A stretch of 64,000 nt of DNA, taken from the NCBI GenBank assembly GCA_003864495.1, contig ML133495.1, forward strand, positions 1,867,231-1,931,230. The letters are read 5' to 3'. Below the pieces are notes generated by a model. That model made no database searches. It was not told the DNA's origin and saw nothing but the letters and a program-made list of their open reading frames with translations. A program made the position numbers and the translations under genes. Within the stretch, counting starts at the first letter, position 1, and each line of letters starts with the position of its first letter. The DNA is from Nemopilema nomurai (lineage: Eukaryota; Cnidaria; Scyphozoa; Rhizostomeae; Rhizostomatidae). Below are positions 10,201 through 23,700 of the stretch, in pieces.

Positions 10201-13200
10201 ATACTGTCCATGCATATTACTACTAGCTGGAAAGTACATCTGAGACACACCCACCGTACAATGTAGCATTAGGGAATAGCTGTGGGTATCGGTAATTAAC
10301 TGTATTCCTGCTAAGACAACCTAATTCTTCTGGGAAGATATGGCAGAATCAACTTCAAGGTAATCTAACTACGAGAAATAAAGGAAGCCATGAGTAGGTT
10401 AAAATTCCGTCATAGGGCAAAGCTCTCTTACGGAAAATGAGATGACAACAAAAAAAATTTTCCATGACCCGGCGCAAGGAGAACAATCTTTGAAAAACAA
10501 TAATTAAAGGGCTTATTTTTCCATTAAAGTTATGCGACTAGTTGTAACAGAAAATGTCTCGTTCTGCAGCAAGCAATATTACGAGTTTTCCTTACACTAA
10601 AATGTATGAGTGTTATTCTCTTCTTTTTAGAGATTCATGGGTGAACTCTTAAACATGGCAAAAGCACATTACAACCCTCTTTCCCACAACCTCTAATGGG
10701 TATACCGTCGCCTTGTCAATTAATACCAATTTACTGGTCTTGGTCTGAAAGGTCGACTTCGCAATCTGCCAAAAACAACTCGAGCATTGGCATAAAAATA
10801 CCTAATTATACAAAAATATAAAGAAAGACCTTGCAGTTCTAATGACAACCCAAGAAAACTGACTTGAGTCTCACATCACTACATAAATGTATCTAATAAA
10901 GTCTCTTTGTACTCAAATTTTAATCGGTCTCCTTTGGTCTTTTTATTTGCTGTGATTTGTTAATTCTATGCAGTACGCCTCGAAAGGACCTATCTGTAAC
11001 AAGAAATTATTCATCAATGGTCGCAGAAATGGGACACGTTGGGACATTTTGAGTCAGAAGTTCGATCTTCCTGGCGATATTACTTCATAAACTTATTCTG
11101 TCCAACCTGGAATGTGGAAACCGCTATACTGTGTAACATCGTGCGGGCGTCTCAATCATTCGGTTAACAAGAGATTCACTGGTTAACAAGAGATTTGCGG
11201 TTGTGTATACGTCCATTGCAGATGCAATAGAAAACCAAGGAGTCTGGTAACAACCAATTTCATGACCACGAGCAAATTATCGGGGAATTCCAAGTAAACA
11301 ATGAAATGTGCAGATGCAAAGACAAGTTGCAACGATGTAATGAGAAAGACAAGTTAACAAATAACAAATAAAATGGAAAAGGCAAGCATTTGCAAGGTAC
11401 GAATGCTATGTGCTAAGAATGCAATTTAGAAATGTTTACCTTCATTCGAAGCCTTGAGAAGCGCGAATAAATAGAGCAGCCACTGGTAATCAATAAAAAT
11501 CAAACAATGGAACGTGAAAGTAACCTCGTGAATTGCAACCTATAAACACACTGATAACTTGGTACGAAGATTTAAATAACATGCGTTGTTCTGTGCGTCT
11601 TGAGTAATCGTTTTTTATGGCGAAGAAGAAATCAGTGCAGGCTTAGAACGATTTCCCAAATAGATAATCCCGAGCATAGTACCAGAAGGCGTGTCACATG
11701 AACAAAACGGTACGGAGCGACTAACAATCTCAGGCCCTGGAACGCAGACATCTGAGAAACTGTTAAAGGACATCCGCCATCTTGTTGTGCTACAACACGG
11801 GCACAATGCATTTGCGATTCTTACGCAGCTCTCTATTCACCATGAAATGCATTGCATAACAGTGTCTTCTAGATAACGTTCCTAGTTAGACTTTGCTAAT
11901 GCCAAGACCAAAGTCTCAAGAGCAAATATTCCTGATTTCATTAAATGCTGGAACGTAAAACTATCTCCCTTTTGAGTTTGCTGCAAATTTGCAAATGGTG
12001 TAGAAGAAAGGTTGCGAATTGAAGCAAATGCTTCGTAGAAAGCTTTAGAGATAAAAAATATTTTGGTTGCATGATTATAGTAAATGATGGTACTGGCAAG
12101 TCTCTTGAAAAAGATTCCAGGGTGTTATTTCCCGAATAAGGAAATTGTGCCATTTCACCACTAGCACAACCTACTCTCTGATCTATCAGTGTCCCAACGT
12201 CTTATCATTTTACGTAATCTCCCATCACAAAGATGCGGAAATTTTGTATGTTAAAGGAGCTGATGCGAAAATGCAACCAACAGCTAGAAACAAAGTTGTG
12301 CTAAATAACTAAAGGATATGGCTGAATAGGGATGGCGACAGCGGGAACCTTCCGGATACAGACAGCCAAATTTCATATTAGCTGCCATCTTATCGAACAA
12401 AAATCCATTTCGTGATTGTCAAAACAAAGTTTGCGATACGACCTTGGAAATTTGGTTAGCCAGTGCTATTGTACGGGAAGACCTGGGCTCGATGGAATAG
12501 TTTTTCATATCAAAAAGGAATTTCTTATCAATGTGTACGATCGAAAACAATTAGATCAGGCCACCTCGGGTCCACAGGCCTTGTCCATCTCTGTAAGAAA
12601 AACTACCTATCTTGCGTCACTTTGTTACTCGAGAATGCGAATGGTTAACAATTGTATAGATTCAAAGCCACAAAGGTGAAGTACGCAAAAAATTCTTGCC
12701 AGTGACAAAGAATTTGATGGGAGAGCAAGAACAAGCCCTATTCAGCCTATGCAAAGAGGGGATCGTCCATCTCTTTCATGAATTCCTCCCTTGTGCCCAT
12801 GAACACTATGCAAAATAAGCTTGACTAGTTTATGAAACTACCAACGTCCTCTGCATTGATTTGAGAGCTACTATGAGGTACCAGTTTGTCTAAAAATGAT
12901 CGTAGTTTTATACATGACTAGGTGCATCCCTACGAGAGAGAGGGGAGGTCTTCTTTATCTCGGCTGAAGGAAGAGCCAATTACAACGGATTGTGACGTGC
13001 TAAGACTTTTTAAGCACGAATTCTAAAAATTCAGGAAAACGGCAAATAAAGTAATCCCTCTATGAAACTTGTTTATAAATAGCCAATTCCATTTCGCCTA
13101 TTGGGGAAATGGTGATATTCGTTTCAGGTTTAGTTGCAGTAAATATCATAAAATGCCATGCGAAAATAGGCAACAAATCAATTGATTTTAGCCGAAAGAA

Positions 13201-16200
13201 AGATACAGATGAGCAAGGGCCTTCCACCGATGCTACGAAAACATCTTTGTTGTTTTACTGTCTTCCAGTGCAGTTGTGTAATTGTAAAAATTTTCGTTAA
13301 CAATTTTCAATATGGTAGACTATAGCAGCGACAATTTGATTGATTTCATTTCTTGTTTTGACATATATTGAGCAGACAAACAATAACAATAGAATTACGG
13401 TTTATTACGGTGTAAACAATTTTAAATGGCATTTAAGAGGAATTTTTGCATAGGAACGCTACTTGAAGCACCCCTCGACGCACTTCGAGACAGCCTGCAA
13501 AGCTGCGACCAGGCAGATTTAATAAATTCTCGCACCAATGCATAGCATAAGATAATCGGAAAACCGGAAATTGAAAATAAGCCATTCCCTGTCCCAAATG
13601 TCTGCAGCGAAAGAAATCTGCACGAGAGTGGGACTGCCGCAAGATTATGTCATTGTATTTATTGTTGAAACACGATCACGGAAGATGTTATTCTGAAAAC
13701 CTGTTCACACATAATCTCATGGTTTATTGGAAAGGAGAGGGCAAAGTCTGGCAAACTTGGTCGGATGCCGTTATTTTCTAAGCAAAATAACTGATTCTAT
13801 CTATGCTCAATTCTGAGATTAACTGTGTCAGCTGAACCATCTATATCGAGGCAATGTTTTCTGGTGCTAATCCTTCCAGAACCAAAGAAAACATTCCCAT
13901 AAGAAGGAAATCGCGCTCGACTCTGGGAAAACATCTTAAGTCAACATTGGCAGATTAATAGTTGGAAGGCGACTATTCTTCTCTTGGCTCTGATAAAGAT
14001 AAAGTGTAACTTACTTGAAAAACAAGCCAGTAACAGCCACAGTGTTCTGTGTGGAACTGAAATTCTTCGTAGTGAGCTCTGATTGGCGAGAATGTGCATG
14101 GTTCCTCCGTATTTCTAATGCATTTACTAGATATGGCTGTTTTGCAAAACTCAGCGACTGAAAAAGATAATAAGCAATTAATTTAAAGTATTTGGAAATA
14201 AGTACGCGTGATACATAATTCGACAGAAGAATGTGATTTGAAGCAGTTGAAAAGTTTCGTTACCCTTGACTCACTGCTGCCATTCACCATAAATAGCTGG
14301 CGCTAAAGACTATCAGCAATAACCTGCCCATATGCATCTCGCACGCTAGCCACTGACAAAGCTTCGAATATCAAACCAAAGAGCTTGTACGTGCAGCCCT
14401 TTAATTTTACCGCGCAAACAAAGGAGCCATCTCTGCGAAGAAAATCAAGCGTATCGCCTGGCTAACCAACGTTGTCACTCAAAACAGTCGAACTCGGGCA
14501 CTCCTGCTCAGTAACCTAGTCGCAGCCTCTTTGCACCCATTCACACTTCACGCACAAGTCCAATAAGCGCGCATTACTGCAGAATAGCCAGGGAACTGTT
14601 TGTGCCGTTGACGAAGCGCCGGGGGAGCCATGCTAAACACTAAGCACAAATATTTAACAGCTGATAGGAAGGATCATCTCGTTGAACGATTTGCAGTAAG
14701 ACGAAACCTCTAAGCGCAAGTATGCAGCTCTGGGATGTTTGCAGAAGCACTTCCAGCTTGATGGTTAAGTCATAAGTGGATATTAAGTGGATATAAATTA
14801 CATTACATGTTGGCGGTAGAGTATTTTAAAAATTTATGGAAAATGGATTCGATGGTACATAACTGAACACCCTGCTGTAGTTCGTACAAAAGGAGCCAAC
14901 TAAGGAAGGGGATTTCCCAATTGCAATAAGGGGGATCTCCAAATTGTCCTTTTTCTGCATAATGCATTCCTGGTTTGACAACATTCTCACGGGCTGCAAA
15001 TACATTCGTTCAATTTTTGCCAACCATTATAGGAAACAGGTGCTTCTCTTTAGGACATGATCTTGCATATCTCAAATTTTGGTTTTTTCGTAGATTTATC
15101 CGATAATTCTCTTTTATGTGGCAAAACAAATAATTTAAGAAATTTAAGATGCACAATCTTCTTAACTACTTGTTTCCAATTTTTTTCTAAAGGCTGTCAT
15201 GGGTGACTTTCAAAAAGCCTAAAGGAGTTAGTGAGGTCTTTTGCCATTTTGTGACATCACTGACTCCATCTTGTAAATGAACTCTGCACATTTTTATTCG
15301 TGGTTGGCTAAACTTGCTAGTGCGATGGTTCGACTGCGTTATTTTCACCCGAACTTTATTTCCCAATCTAGCTCAAGAAATGATCAAATGCTGACTTCCT
15401 AATCTTTTTTACTCTTTTTGAAAAGGATTCACAACAATGATAAACACTATTTATAAGCATAAAATTAATAAGGATATTGAGCCTCAAAATTATTAAAACT
15501 TTAGAATAGTGCTAGGCACAATCCTGTGATTAAAATGGCTCTGACGAAAGCTCTCAGCCAAAACAGAAGTGAAAACTGCCTTGGCTACGACGAAATCTCC
15601 AGAGTTGGTTTCGGAGATTTCTCGCTCATTTCATTGGGTCTTATGGCTCAGCGTAATTGGGGTAAACATAGAGCCAACACAGGCTGGAGAGAGAAACGGT
15701 CGATTTTGAAACTACCAAGCTAGAAAAGTGAGGAAGTACCATATCCAGCTATTCTTTTGTTGATTAAGGGAATTACAGTATTCAGTTAAACACAAATGGT
15801 AGCCCTGGTAGCTTGGCATTGTCGCTGAATAGGAAGTGGCACAGGTACAGAAAACCTATGCTGTTGGACTATGCATTGGAGAAACAATGAAATGTAATTA
15901 TAGTAGCTTTTGCAGGGATTAGAAAGAAAATAACAAAGGAACAGTTTAACTTGGAGAATGGTGAATTATTATGAGCACGCCGCAAATGCTGTGTAAAGCC
16001 CCACCTTAATTAATGCAATCTTTAACGATTATGCTTTTCCTTCCCGTCAAAAAATTTGAATGAACAGTCATTGGGATCATATGATAACCTTCTGGTGTAA
16101 ACGATCAATGTTTCAAAAAAGATCAGAATTAACTTTAACTGCTTGGGCATTGCTAAACATATATAGACAGCTTTTCTTGGAAATTGGATATAGAAACGAT

Positions 16201-16986
16201 TTCATTTAAAGACATTTGCTGAAATGAATTAACCAGTTTTAGCAGAAATCCCATAAGACGGCGTCCTTTTCAAAGAGTGAGAGGCTCTTCAAAATGCAGA
16301 TCAATATTATCTAAGATGAACTAGAGATATGATCCCTTAATTTTAGAGTTAACAGCCAAAAGCCTTGTGGAGGCCGCTTGCTGGATAACGGGATCTAGGT
16401 GGTGGACAGGAAACATTTCACATGGTCACATGATAAAGCAAGGTTCAGTAAGAACTATCCCATGAAAACCTAACTAATTGTGAGAGCAAATATTTGGCCT
16501 AGAGAGCTATAGACTTATCAAAAATAGGAGAATTGGAAAACCAGTATCAAAACACGTATTGTAATCATGGCTCAAGGTTAACCTCAGACTGGTCCAGTCT
16601 GTTGGGAATCTGTCTCTTGTGTTAGTGACAAATCGAGAAAGGGCCACGAGGAGGGAGAGAGGAATCAAAAGCTTCTATTAAAGGTTTCTCAACAGTTCTG
16701 AGCGAATGAAATGAGTATAAGAGCTTGTGAAAGGCCCTGGGGGGTTCAATTTAAGTCTTAACGTCAAGTGATAAACTGGTGGTTTCTCAAGCATCTTGCC
16801 AGTAAAACAGCTTTCTCACCTAATGCAAATGGGCTGTCTATTAGAGGATTGGATGGAACCTTAACCTGCCCTTTGAGAATTTGAAGCAAATCTTCAACTA
16901 CTTCCTTGAACTTCCCACTCTTTGTGGCTTCGCCTTAAATCCTGAAAGTTGGGTGGGGCTGTTTGACCAAATTGATGCTATGTCAT
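7226..16986. other. Long stretch without a recognisable gene
   Basis: AT-rich sequence with only short open frames (under about 100 codons) on both strands and no family similarity or coherent splice pattern. The stretch at 14300-14650 is somewhat richer in G and C. A small stem (cgaaatctcc with its complement) lies near 15590-15625. I see no tRNA, rRNA or snRNA signature. Confidence 0.6.
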
Positions 16987-17068
16987 GTCATGCAAAATCA
17001 ATAAATTCAAATGTATAAGAAAAATTTGTCATGCAAAATCAATAAATTCAAATGTATAAGAAAAATTT
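16987..17068. repeat. Perfect 41-bp tandem duplication
   Basis: Two identical 41-bp units, 16987-17027 and 17028-17068, each starting gtcatgcaaaatcaata. The absence of any mismatch suggests a recent slippage or end-joining event. It is not in a recognised gene. Confidence 0.97.
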
Positions 17069-17760
17069 GTTCTGGGGATAATTAAGAGGGGCATCAACAA
17101 TTTATGTATATGAAGAGTTGGCGGTTCTCGACAAAGCGGAGAACATTAAACTTATTCATTATGAGCACGTAAAAAGAAAACTGTCTTACCTCTACTAAAA
17201 CTACAGTTCTAGTTCTACACAACAGTAATATCATGAACTATTTCACTTGGTAACAGTATGATCCGGCTTATCTCAGCTCGATTCAGGAAACTAACCGAAA
17301 CTTTGCATTAAGCTCTCTGCATTACGTTCTGCATGCGGGGAAAGACATTACGTTATGCATGTAGTTTAATCTACGAAAACGGCACACCATTGGAAAATTC
17401 AAATGCGATTGTAATTGCATTTGAGAGACAAAAAGTCTTTCCAAAAGAGATATTAGGAATCGGTAATCAAAACAGAACGAAAAATTATTCTATTACTGTT
17501 ATGATGTTCAGATATTGTTATGCTGTTCCTTATGAAGTTGAAAAACAAATATTTCACCCAATTGAACAGAAAGTCCAAACATAATATCGCCGACAGCTGT
17601 TTTACCGTTCTGTATAGGTAGCGGTTTAGAGAGTCTTGTTTTACCTGCCTATACTGCAAATGGGCCTCGTTTTGACGACTGGCGAGCATTAGAAGTAACA
17701 GCTGATAATAACTGAGTAATGCCAAAGCCCGAGTAGTTCACACGAGTGCCTGGGCCGTTT

Positions 17761-17795
17761 AAATTGTCACGTGGTTCCAATGCACGTGACAGTTT
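17761..17795. promoter_or_regulatory. Inverted repeat with two facing CACGTG E-boxes
   Basis: The arms AAATTGTCACGTG and CACGTGACAGTTT are complementary at 12 of 13 positions and are separated by 9 bases. Each arm contains TCACGTG, the core of MITF/TFE and USF sites. No adjacent gene is recognised, so function is speculative. Confidence 0.4.
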
Positions 17796-20700
17796 GAGTA
17801 GCGAAAACTATTTAACATATGACCTTGAGGGGCACCACAATACGCAATAGGAAACAGAGCCCTCACGTTGCCGCAAATCAATTACTAACAAGTAATCATT
17901 CACAGAAAAAAAACCACTGTAATTTTACTTATGTATACAGAGATACCTTTGGCAAAATCGGGAAAATTCCGTTAGCTTAAAGGCTTTCCCGCAATCACTT
18001 TATCAACCGTTAATGTCTGGCATCCTCGTTCAACCAGAAGAACCGTTGCTTCCTTGAAATCGAAAGAATATTGTCGAGGGGAACGATAAACTTTGTTTAT
18101 AATTCGTGCGCATATTGCTAATCAGTCTGCGTGTGTGAAGGGTCCTTTGACCAAGATGGTTTAGGCCTTTTGGCTCTTTCGCATCACGAGCAACGGGATT
18201 CCTCACTTTATTGGCTATTCCCTAAGGCCTATTGCACATATCAGATTTGTTGTAACCACCTAGCTTTTTCTCATGCATTGTAGCCGAATTAAAAAACAGT
18301 TAGTTGTTCAACAACAAACAACCCAAAGGAAAACACAATGGACAAAGTGCTAAGTTCATTGAGCACAGAAATCTTCCTAAACGAAGCATTGGATTAATTA
18401 AGACAAAACACCGCAAAAATGAAATGAATGAAAATTGTGGGTGACTTTTACTTGGAATACTTTCTAATGCATTTGTTACGTTTTTAGTAGAACTTTGCCG
18501 TATTTCCGGTATTTTGCCTTACGAAAATTTATTCCAAAAACATGGCTAAGCAAACGTGTAAAATTCATGCTTGATTGTTCCAAATGTTCCTTACTTTCAT
18601 TTATTAACTACCAAGTCAATGATGCATCAAGATCATGTAAGTAATAAAAAGAGAAGTAAATCGCGATACCTTGTGAAGGGTAATGAGTTGAGCTTTTACT
18701 GGTTCCAGCTCAAAGAGGTTGACCGATGGAATTACGAAGAATCGATTGGCTGCAATATTGCGGATAACATCCTGTCAACAAAGTACGCAATACAGAAACA
18801 TGACCATCGTCGTTCTAGCGATGCTTTTAACCAAATAAACTCTGCTGTTTAAGAGCCAAAATCCAAAGGCGAAAGCATACCTTAGACGCTGCTTTCAATA
18901 TCCAGGCTTGCTTGTTTGAAAACAATGGTAAGAGAAAACAGCCCTGAGCAAGTAAGGCGAAGCTGAGAATTGACTAAGCAAATACAGCCCTAGAAGACAG
19001 TTTAATTTCAGTCTCTAATGAAGATAAAGTTTTAAAATTCCTGTGGATTACCTTAATGCCCCTTTTGAATTTATGTATTTTTTGGCTGATCCTCCATTGG
19101 GTAGAAACCATATATTTATTGTGAGTAAATCTCAAGATTATGGGATTAGGAACGGAGAATTTGAGGGAACAGAAACAAAATGCTGAAGTGTTGAGGATTC
19201 GCGTCAACTTTCGATCGGAAGTGTACTTAACTGAGTTACTTTGCTATATAATCAGTTGTCGACTGCGAGTTGAATAGGAAGAGCGGTAACTAATGCAATT
19301 TGGTGGCATACATCGTAATCATGTTTTAAAATAAGACACATTGATAGCATGCATTTTTCATTAACTCTAACACTGGAGTAGAAAGAATCTTCTAGCTCGC
19401 AGCTGGGAGGTCTAAATATCAAAACTTTTCCAAAGGTTACAAAGGAAGATCTTGTTTCTTGAATTAATCGTGCTATGAATTCAAGTCAAAAGGCCTTGGC
19501 CTTTAAGTCACAAGGGAAAGTGGTGTCGTCATGATTTCAAAGCTGAGAAAAAACCAAAGCGACCTCGGATCATTAAAATATATTGGCTTCGGTTCGTTTT
19601 AAAGTGGCTTTTCTACCAAGCCTAGTTTCGGTAGGAGCATTCAGCTCTTACTCAATTTAAACTAATAGTTGCAACAAAAAGGTCATAATCTTTGACATGA
19701 AGGGAGACCATAACATCGAACTCCGAGAGCCTGAATCATTACCTTTTCTGCCGTTGTGTATTTGCAATCAGTATTAGAGCCTACAAAGCCTTGATATTCT
19801 TTCTGTTCGATATCTATATCTCGATTTTTCTATTCTTTCTAGCTATTCATCAAGACAATATAAATAAAAAAATTGCCAGATTCGACAGGTTCAGTCTCAT
19901 GGGATGATCAGAATAACGAGCCCTCTATCCATGATTGTTCTGGGGGAGGAGATGCGGTGCATACTTCTTTGAATCGGTAAAATTAGCTTACGGAATGGGC
20001 AATTGTCATCGATTCGGTAGTACGATGCTTCTAGGGCTATTTACAGGCACCTTACTCGCGAAGCAGGGTGTCGCGTATTGCAAGTCGTCAAGTAAAATGT
20101 TGAACAGTAAGTAATACTATTTTGTTAACGTAAGACAAGGGTAGAAGGTCAAGTGTTGTCATTAATTCACTTCAAATCATAGTGATATCACAGTGACTTC
20201 ACATTTCCAAGTATCAAGAAAAAATTGAAACCTGTCCCGAACAGAACCTATTCTAAAAATTTTGATCATGCATTCAACTAACAGTCTCTCATCATTCTAC
20301 AGACATTGTTATAAGTATCTGCAAAATGTTGAGAGTCAGGTGTTCCGTGCCCACGTCACAGCAACTTGATCCGTCCATCATCATTGAGGCATCACGCCTT
20401 GGTAATTGAGACTGTTCGACGCATTGACAGGCCACGTTGGTAGAGCCCAGGCACCTCGATAAATTACAACATCTACCACCTTCCGTCAGTTTCTTAACCA
20501 GAATACCGATTATTCATCCCAGCAGCTTATATAACACATGTCCGCTTTCACGTGTCCACTGACAAGCTAATTGACATTGCATTTGTTTTTACTTCATGCC
20601 ACTGTATCAGACTACGAGAAACTACGGTTCTCCTTAGACACAGGACAGCCATGGTAGATGCAACGTGCACCACAACGGGGAAAGAAATATGTAACTGGGT

Positions 20701-23700
20701 GATCAAGATCATTCGAATCAAATCAACGATTATTTTTTTAACCCTCTGCCTCTATAGAGATATTCAGCCTCTTTCTCTAGCTTGGGCGAAATTTCATTTT
20801 GTTCAGAAAGCACTGCTGGCACTTCATAATCAAGTAAACCACGATGACGTCACGTTACCACTGCACGATTCTTGAAGTACCCGTCGCATTCTTGCTATCA
20901 TGTTCCTTTTCAGCTCATTTTCTGTTGATCGGTTCATCGGTGTCGATCGAAAAAAGAGTTCATGCTCAACTGAATGAGCTCTTTTAGGTGAACAGAACTC
21001 TTCTAACTATTGGCAACAAATAAAGACTCATTCGTTTAGCAAATAAAGAATTTTCGTTACAGTACATGAAACCAAAGAAAATACCTTGAATTTTTTTTAA
21101 GTTCACTGTTACCTGAAAAAGACTTTTTTGGTTCAAAGGGAATTGTGAGTCTCATGCTTCGAAAAATTTCGCACCAAACTTGTGCCAACGTTTTCGGTAC
21201 CTCATGGGACGCATTCAAAATAATAGCAATGAGGGTCAAAGTAAAATGGGCTTACCATTGAATGCGGCCTCGCAGCAGCACGTTGTTTAGTCATTGTGAC
21301 TGGTTACTCGTTTACTTGATTCGTGTTTTCTTTGCTGGAAGGGCTTGCCTTTTTCTTGTTGGTATTTTCATCTCTCCTTGTAGGTAGGGGTTCCTAGGAA
21401 ACTATTTCTGGTGGAAAACGAGAAAAGTTATTACAGAAGAACACCTCAAAAATCTAGGTAAGACGTTGCCCAACTCAAACAGGCTTTCCATCCTGCATAA
21501 ATGCAACATTTGAAAGGCGTCCGCAACGGTCGCTGAAGCATTAAAGGTGTTAATCTTTGTGAATCTGGCAATGTTTATGAATTGCTGCACAATAACATTG
21601 AGAATTTAATATTATCTTTTGCCATTTTGCAATGTGTCAAGTTTTAACTGAACAACTTTTGGGCACAGCACCTATTGGCGAAAAGTTACACAGCGATTGG
21701 GCAAGGACAACACTTTCTCGGCATTATACGTGATGAATATATCCAGAGACAAAAGTCTCTGATATGGCCATTTTACTAACCGTCCAGTCAATAATGATTT
21801 AATTAACATTGTCGCATTCCATTTATAACCAACAGGACTGTCATCGATCTCGATAAAGTAGCAATTATTCTTACATGAAAACCCACTAAAGTCTCAATCA
21901 GTTGAGGCTTTTCGTGAAAAACCTTCTTAATTGACTTGACGCAACATTTCTAGGTCTCCGGATTACGACTTTAGAAATCTAACGAGATGAGAACATGATA
22001 AAACAAACTGAATAGTTCAGTGGTGAAATCGTAATTAGATTTGCATCTCTAAGTCCAACAGATTAGAATTCGAGATTAAAAAGAAAGCAGGACATTTAGA
22101 TACACGATGAAGGCAATACTTGTCGCGAATGTTTGGTCAAGGTTTTAAATTCTAACCAACAAAAATTTTGCGAATGTTTGTGGCATTTGACAGCGGCGTT
22201 AAGACACGTGCATCCAGATAGGTAACCCCTCCATTAAGCGTAACCCCTCAATCCTAAATCCATTAGAATGTCACGTTTTCCACTTAAATTCTGTTACATT
22301 AGATGGAAAGCTTTCATGCTTTTGAGATATTTCATTCCATATGGAATACAGATGTCTTAATCCCCTTGCAAGACCCAAACCGGTGCCCTTCTCCCTCCCT
22401 CCTATAGAAACTCGCCCAGGGCCCTCCTAGGAAGGTTAACGCTGACTGCGTAATGAAAAGGTGCGCGGACTTCGCTCGTAACAGCGCGCCTTGAAGCCGG
22501 AAAGTTTACAAACGCTCCGGACTTGTTTAGGCAAACTCCTCGGCGTCCTTTCAGATTTATTTCTTAGCTTTGGCTAGAAGTATTTGAATTACCATTTCCC
22601 AAGGAAATCATGTTTGGAATTCTAAAACCTTACAAAATCTAATAGTCTTTGGCAATGTTTCCCAGGGCCTGCGATGAAGCCAAAAGAGTAGGAGGTCAAA
22701 GTTCAGTAAAAAATAACACTAAGAAAGAGATAAAAAAGCATAACTGGATGGCACTTTGAAAAAACAGGGACTATCTTTATACATGTTTTCAATAAGCGAC
22801 CAAAAATAAAAAGCACTTTTCGTCCATTTTCAATTGATTAATCATTTTGTGAGCTCTTGTAACTTTCAGACGTATGAATACCAGAAAGAATATACCGGCG
22901 AAGAAGTATTTTAGGTGTGACAAGACTATGGTTCCGGTGTTTCATGCCATTTCAAAATTATAAGTGCATTCTGGTGGCTACATTTTATGGCTAAATGTTT
23001 TTTGAAATTTGAAAGGACTTCTGTACATGAGCAATTTTGTATTGAGCAAAAAAGGTTAAACTTTCATAGCAAGTTCTTCCAAAAGAAATACTGAAATGTC
23101 GAATCTAAGGGCGAGTCGATTGATAAAACCTCTACACTTTTAAGACAGTTTAGACAAATGTAGACCTTGTCTCTCAGATCCCATAAGTCTCTCCCAGTCT
23201 CATAAACTGATCAATATTTGTACCAGGGTGACATGTTTTGCAGAGGACATTCCGTATCACGTGTACAAAGCTTGTAGATTGACCTGAGGACTGCATGGAT
23301 GCAGCGCGTTATGAGAGATCTCAACACCCGAAGCTTCATGGGTTCCAGGCCACTTCGTTGCTACAGATCACATCAAGGCAATGTTTGCAGAAAATATTGG
23401 CTGTCCATTCGAAAGGAATGCTTTCCTGGCGGCCTGTTAACTCTATTAAACATGATTGATTATGAGGCATGACCTATTCGCTTGTAGCATGGCTTGGCCG
23501 AAAGGAAGGGTTCAATTTACCTGCCTGTAAGTTTTAACAAAGCCGAGGAAACCATGCAATGTCACTGATTCTTCTGGAAGTTGCATTTCAAAACCTGATT
23601 ACCAAGTCGTGAGGTTTTCTAATCAACCTCAAACATTTTGAATATCATCATACGGGAAAGCCAACTCCTTGATCAGGTTATTATTTCTGTGATGATCGAC

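Noticed and set aside
20340..20480. Possible small structured RNA or tRNA-derived SINE
   Set aside because: No convincing A and B box pair or cloverleaf could be drawn.
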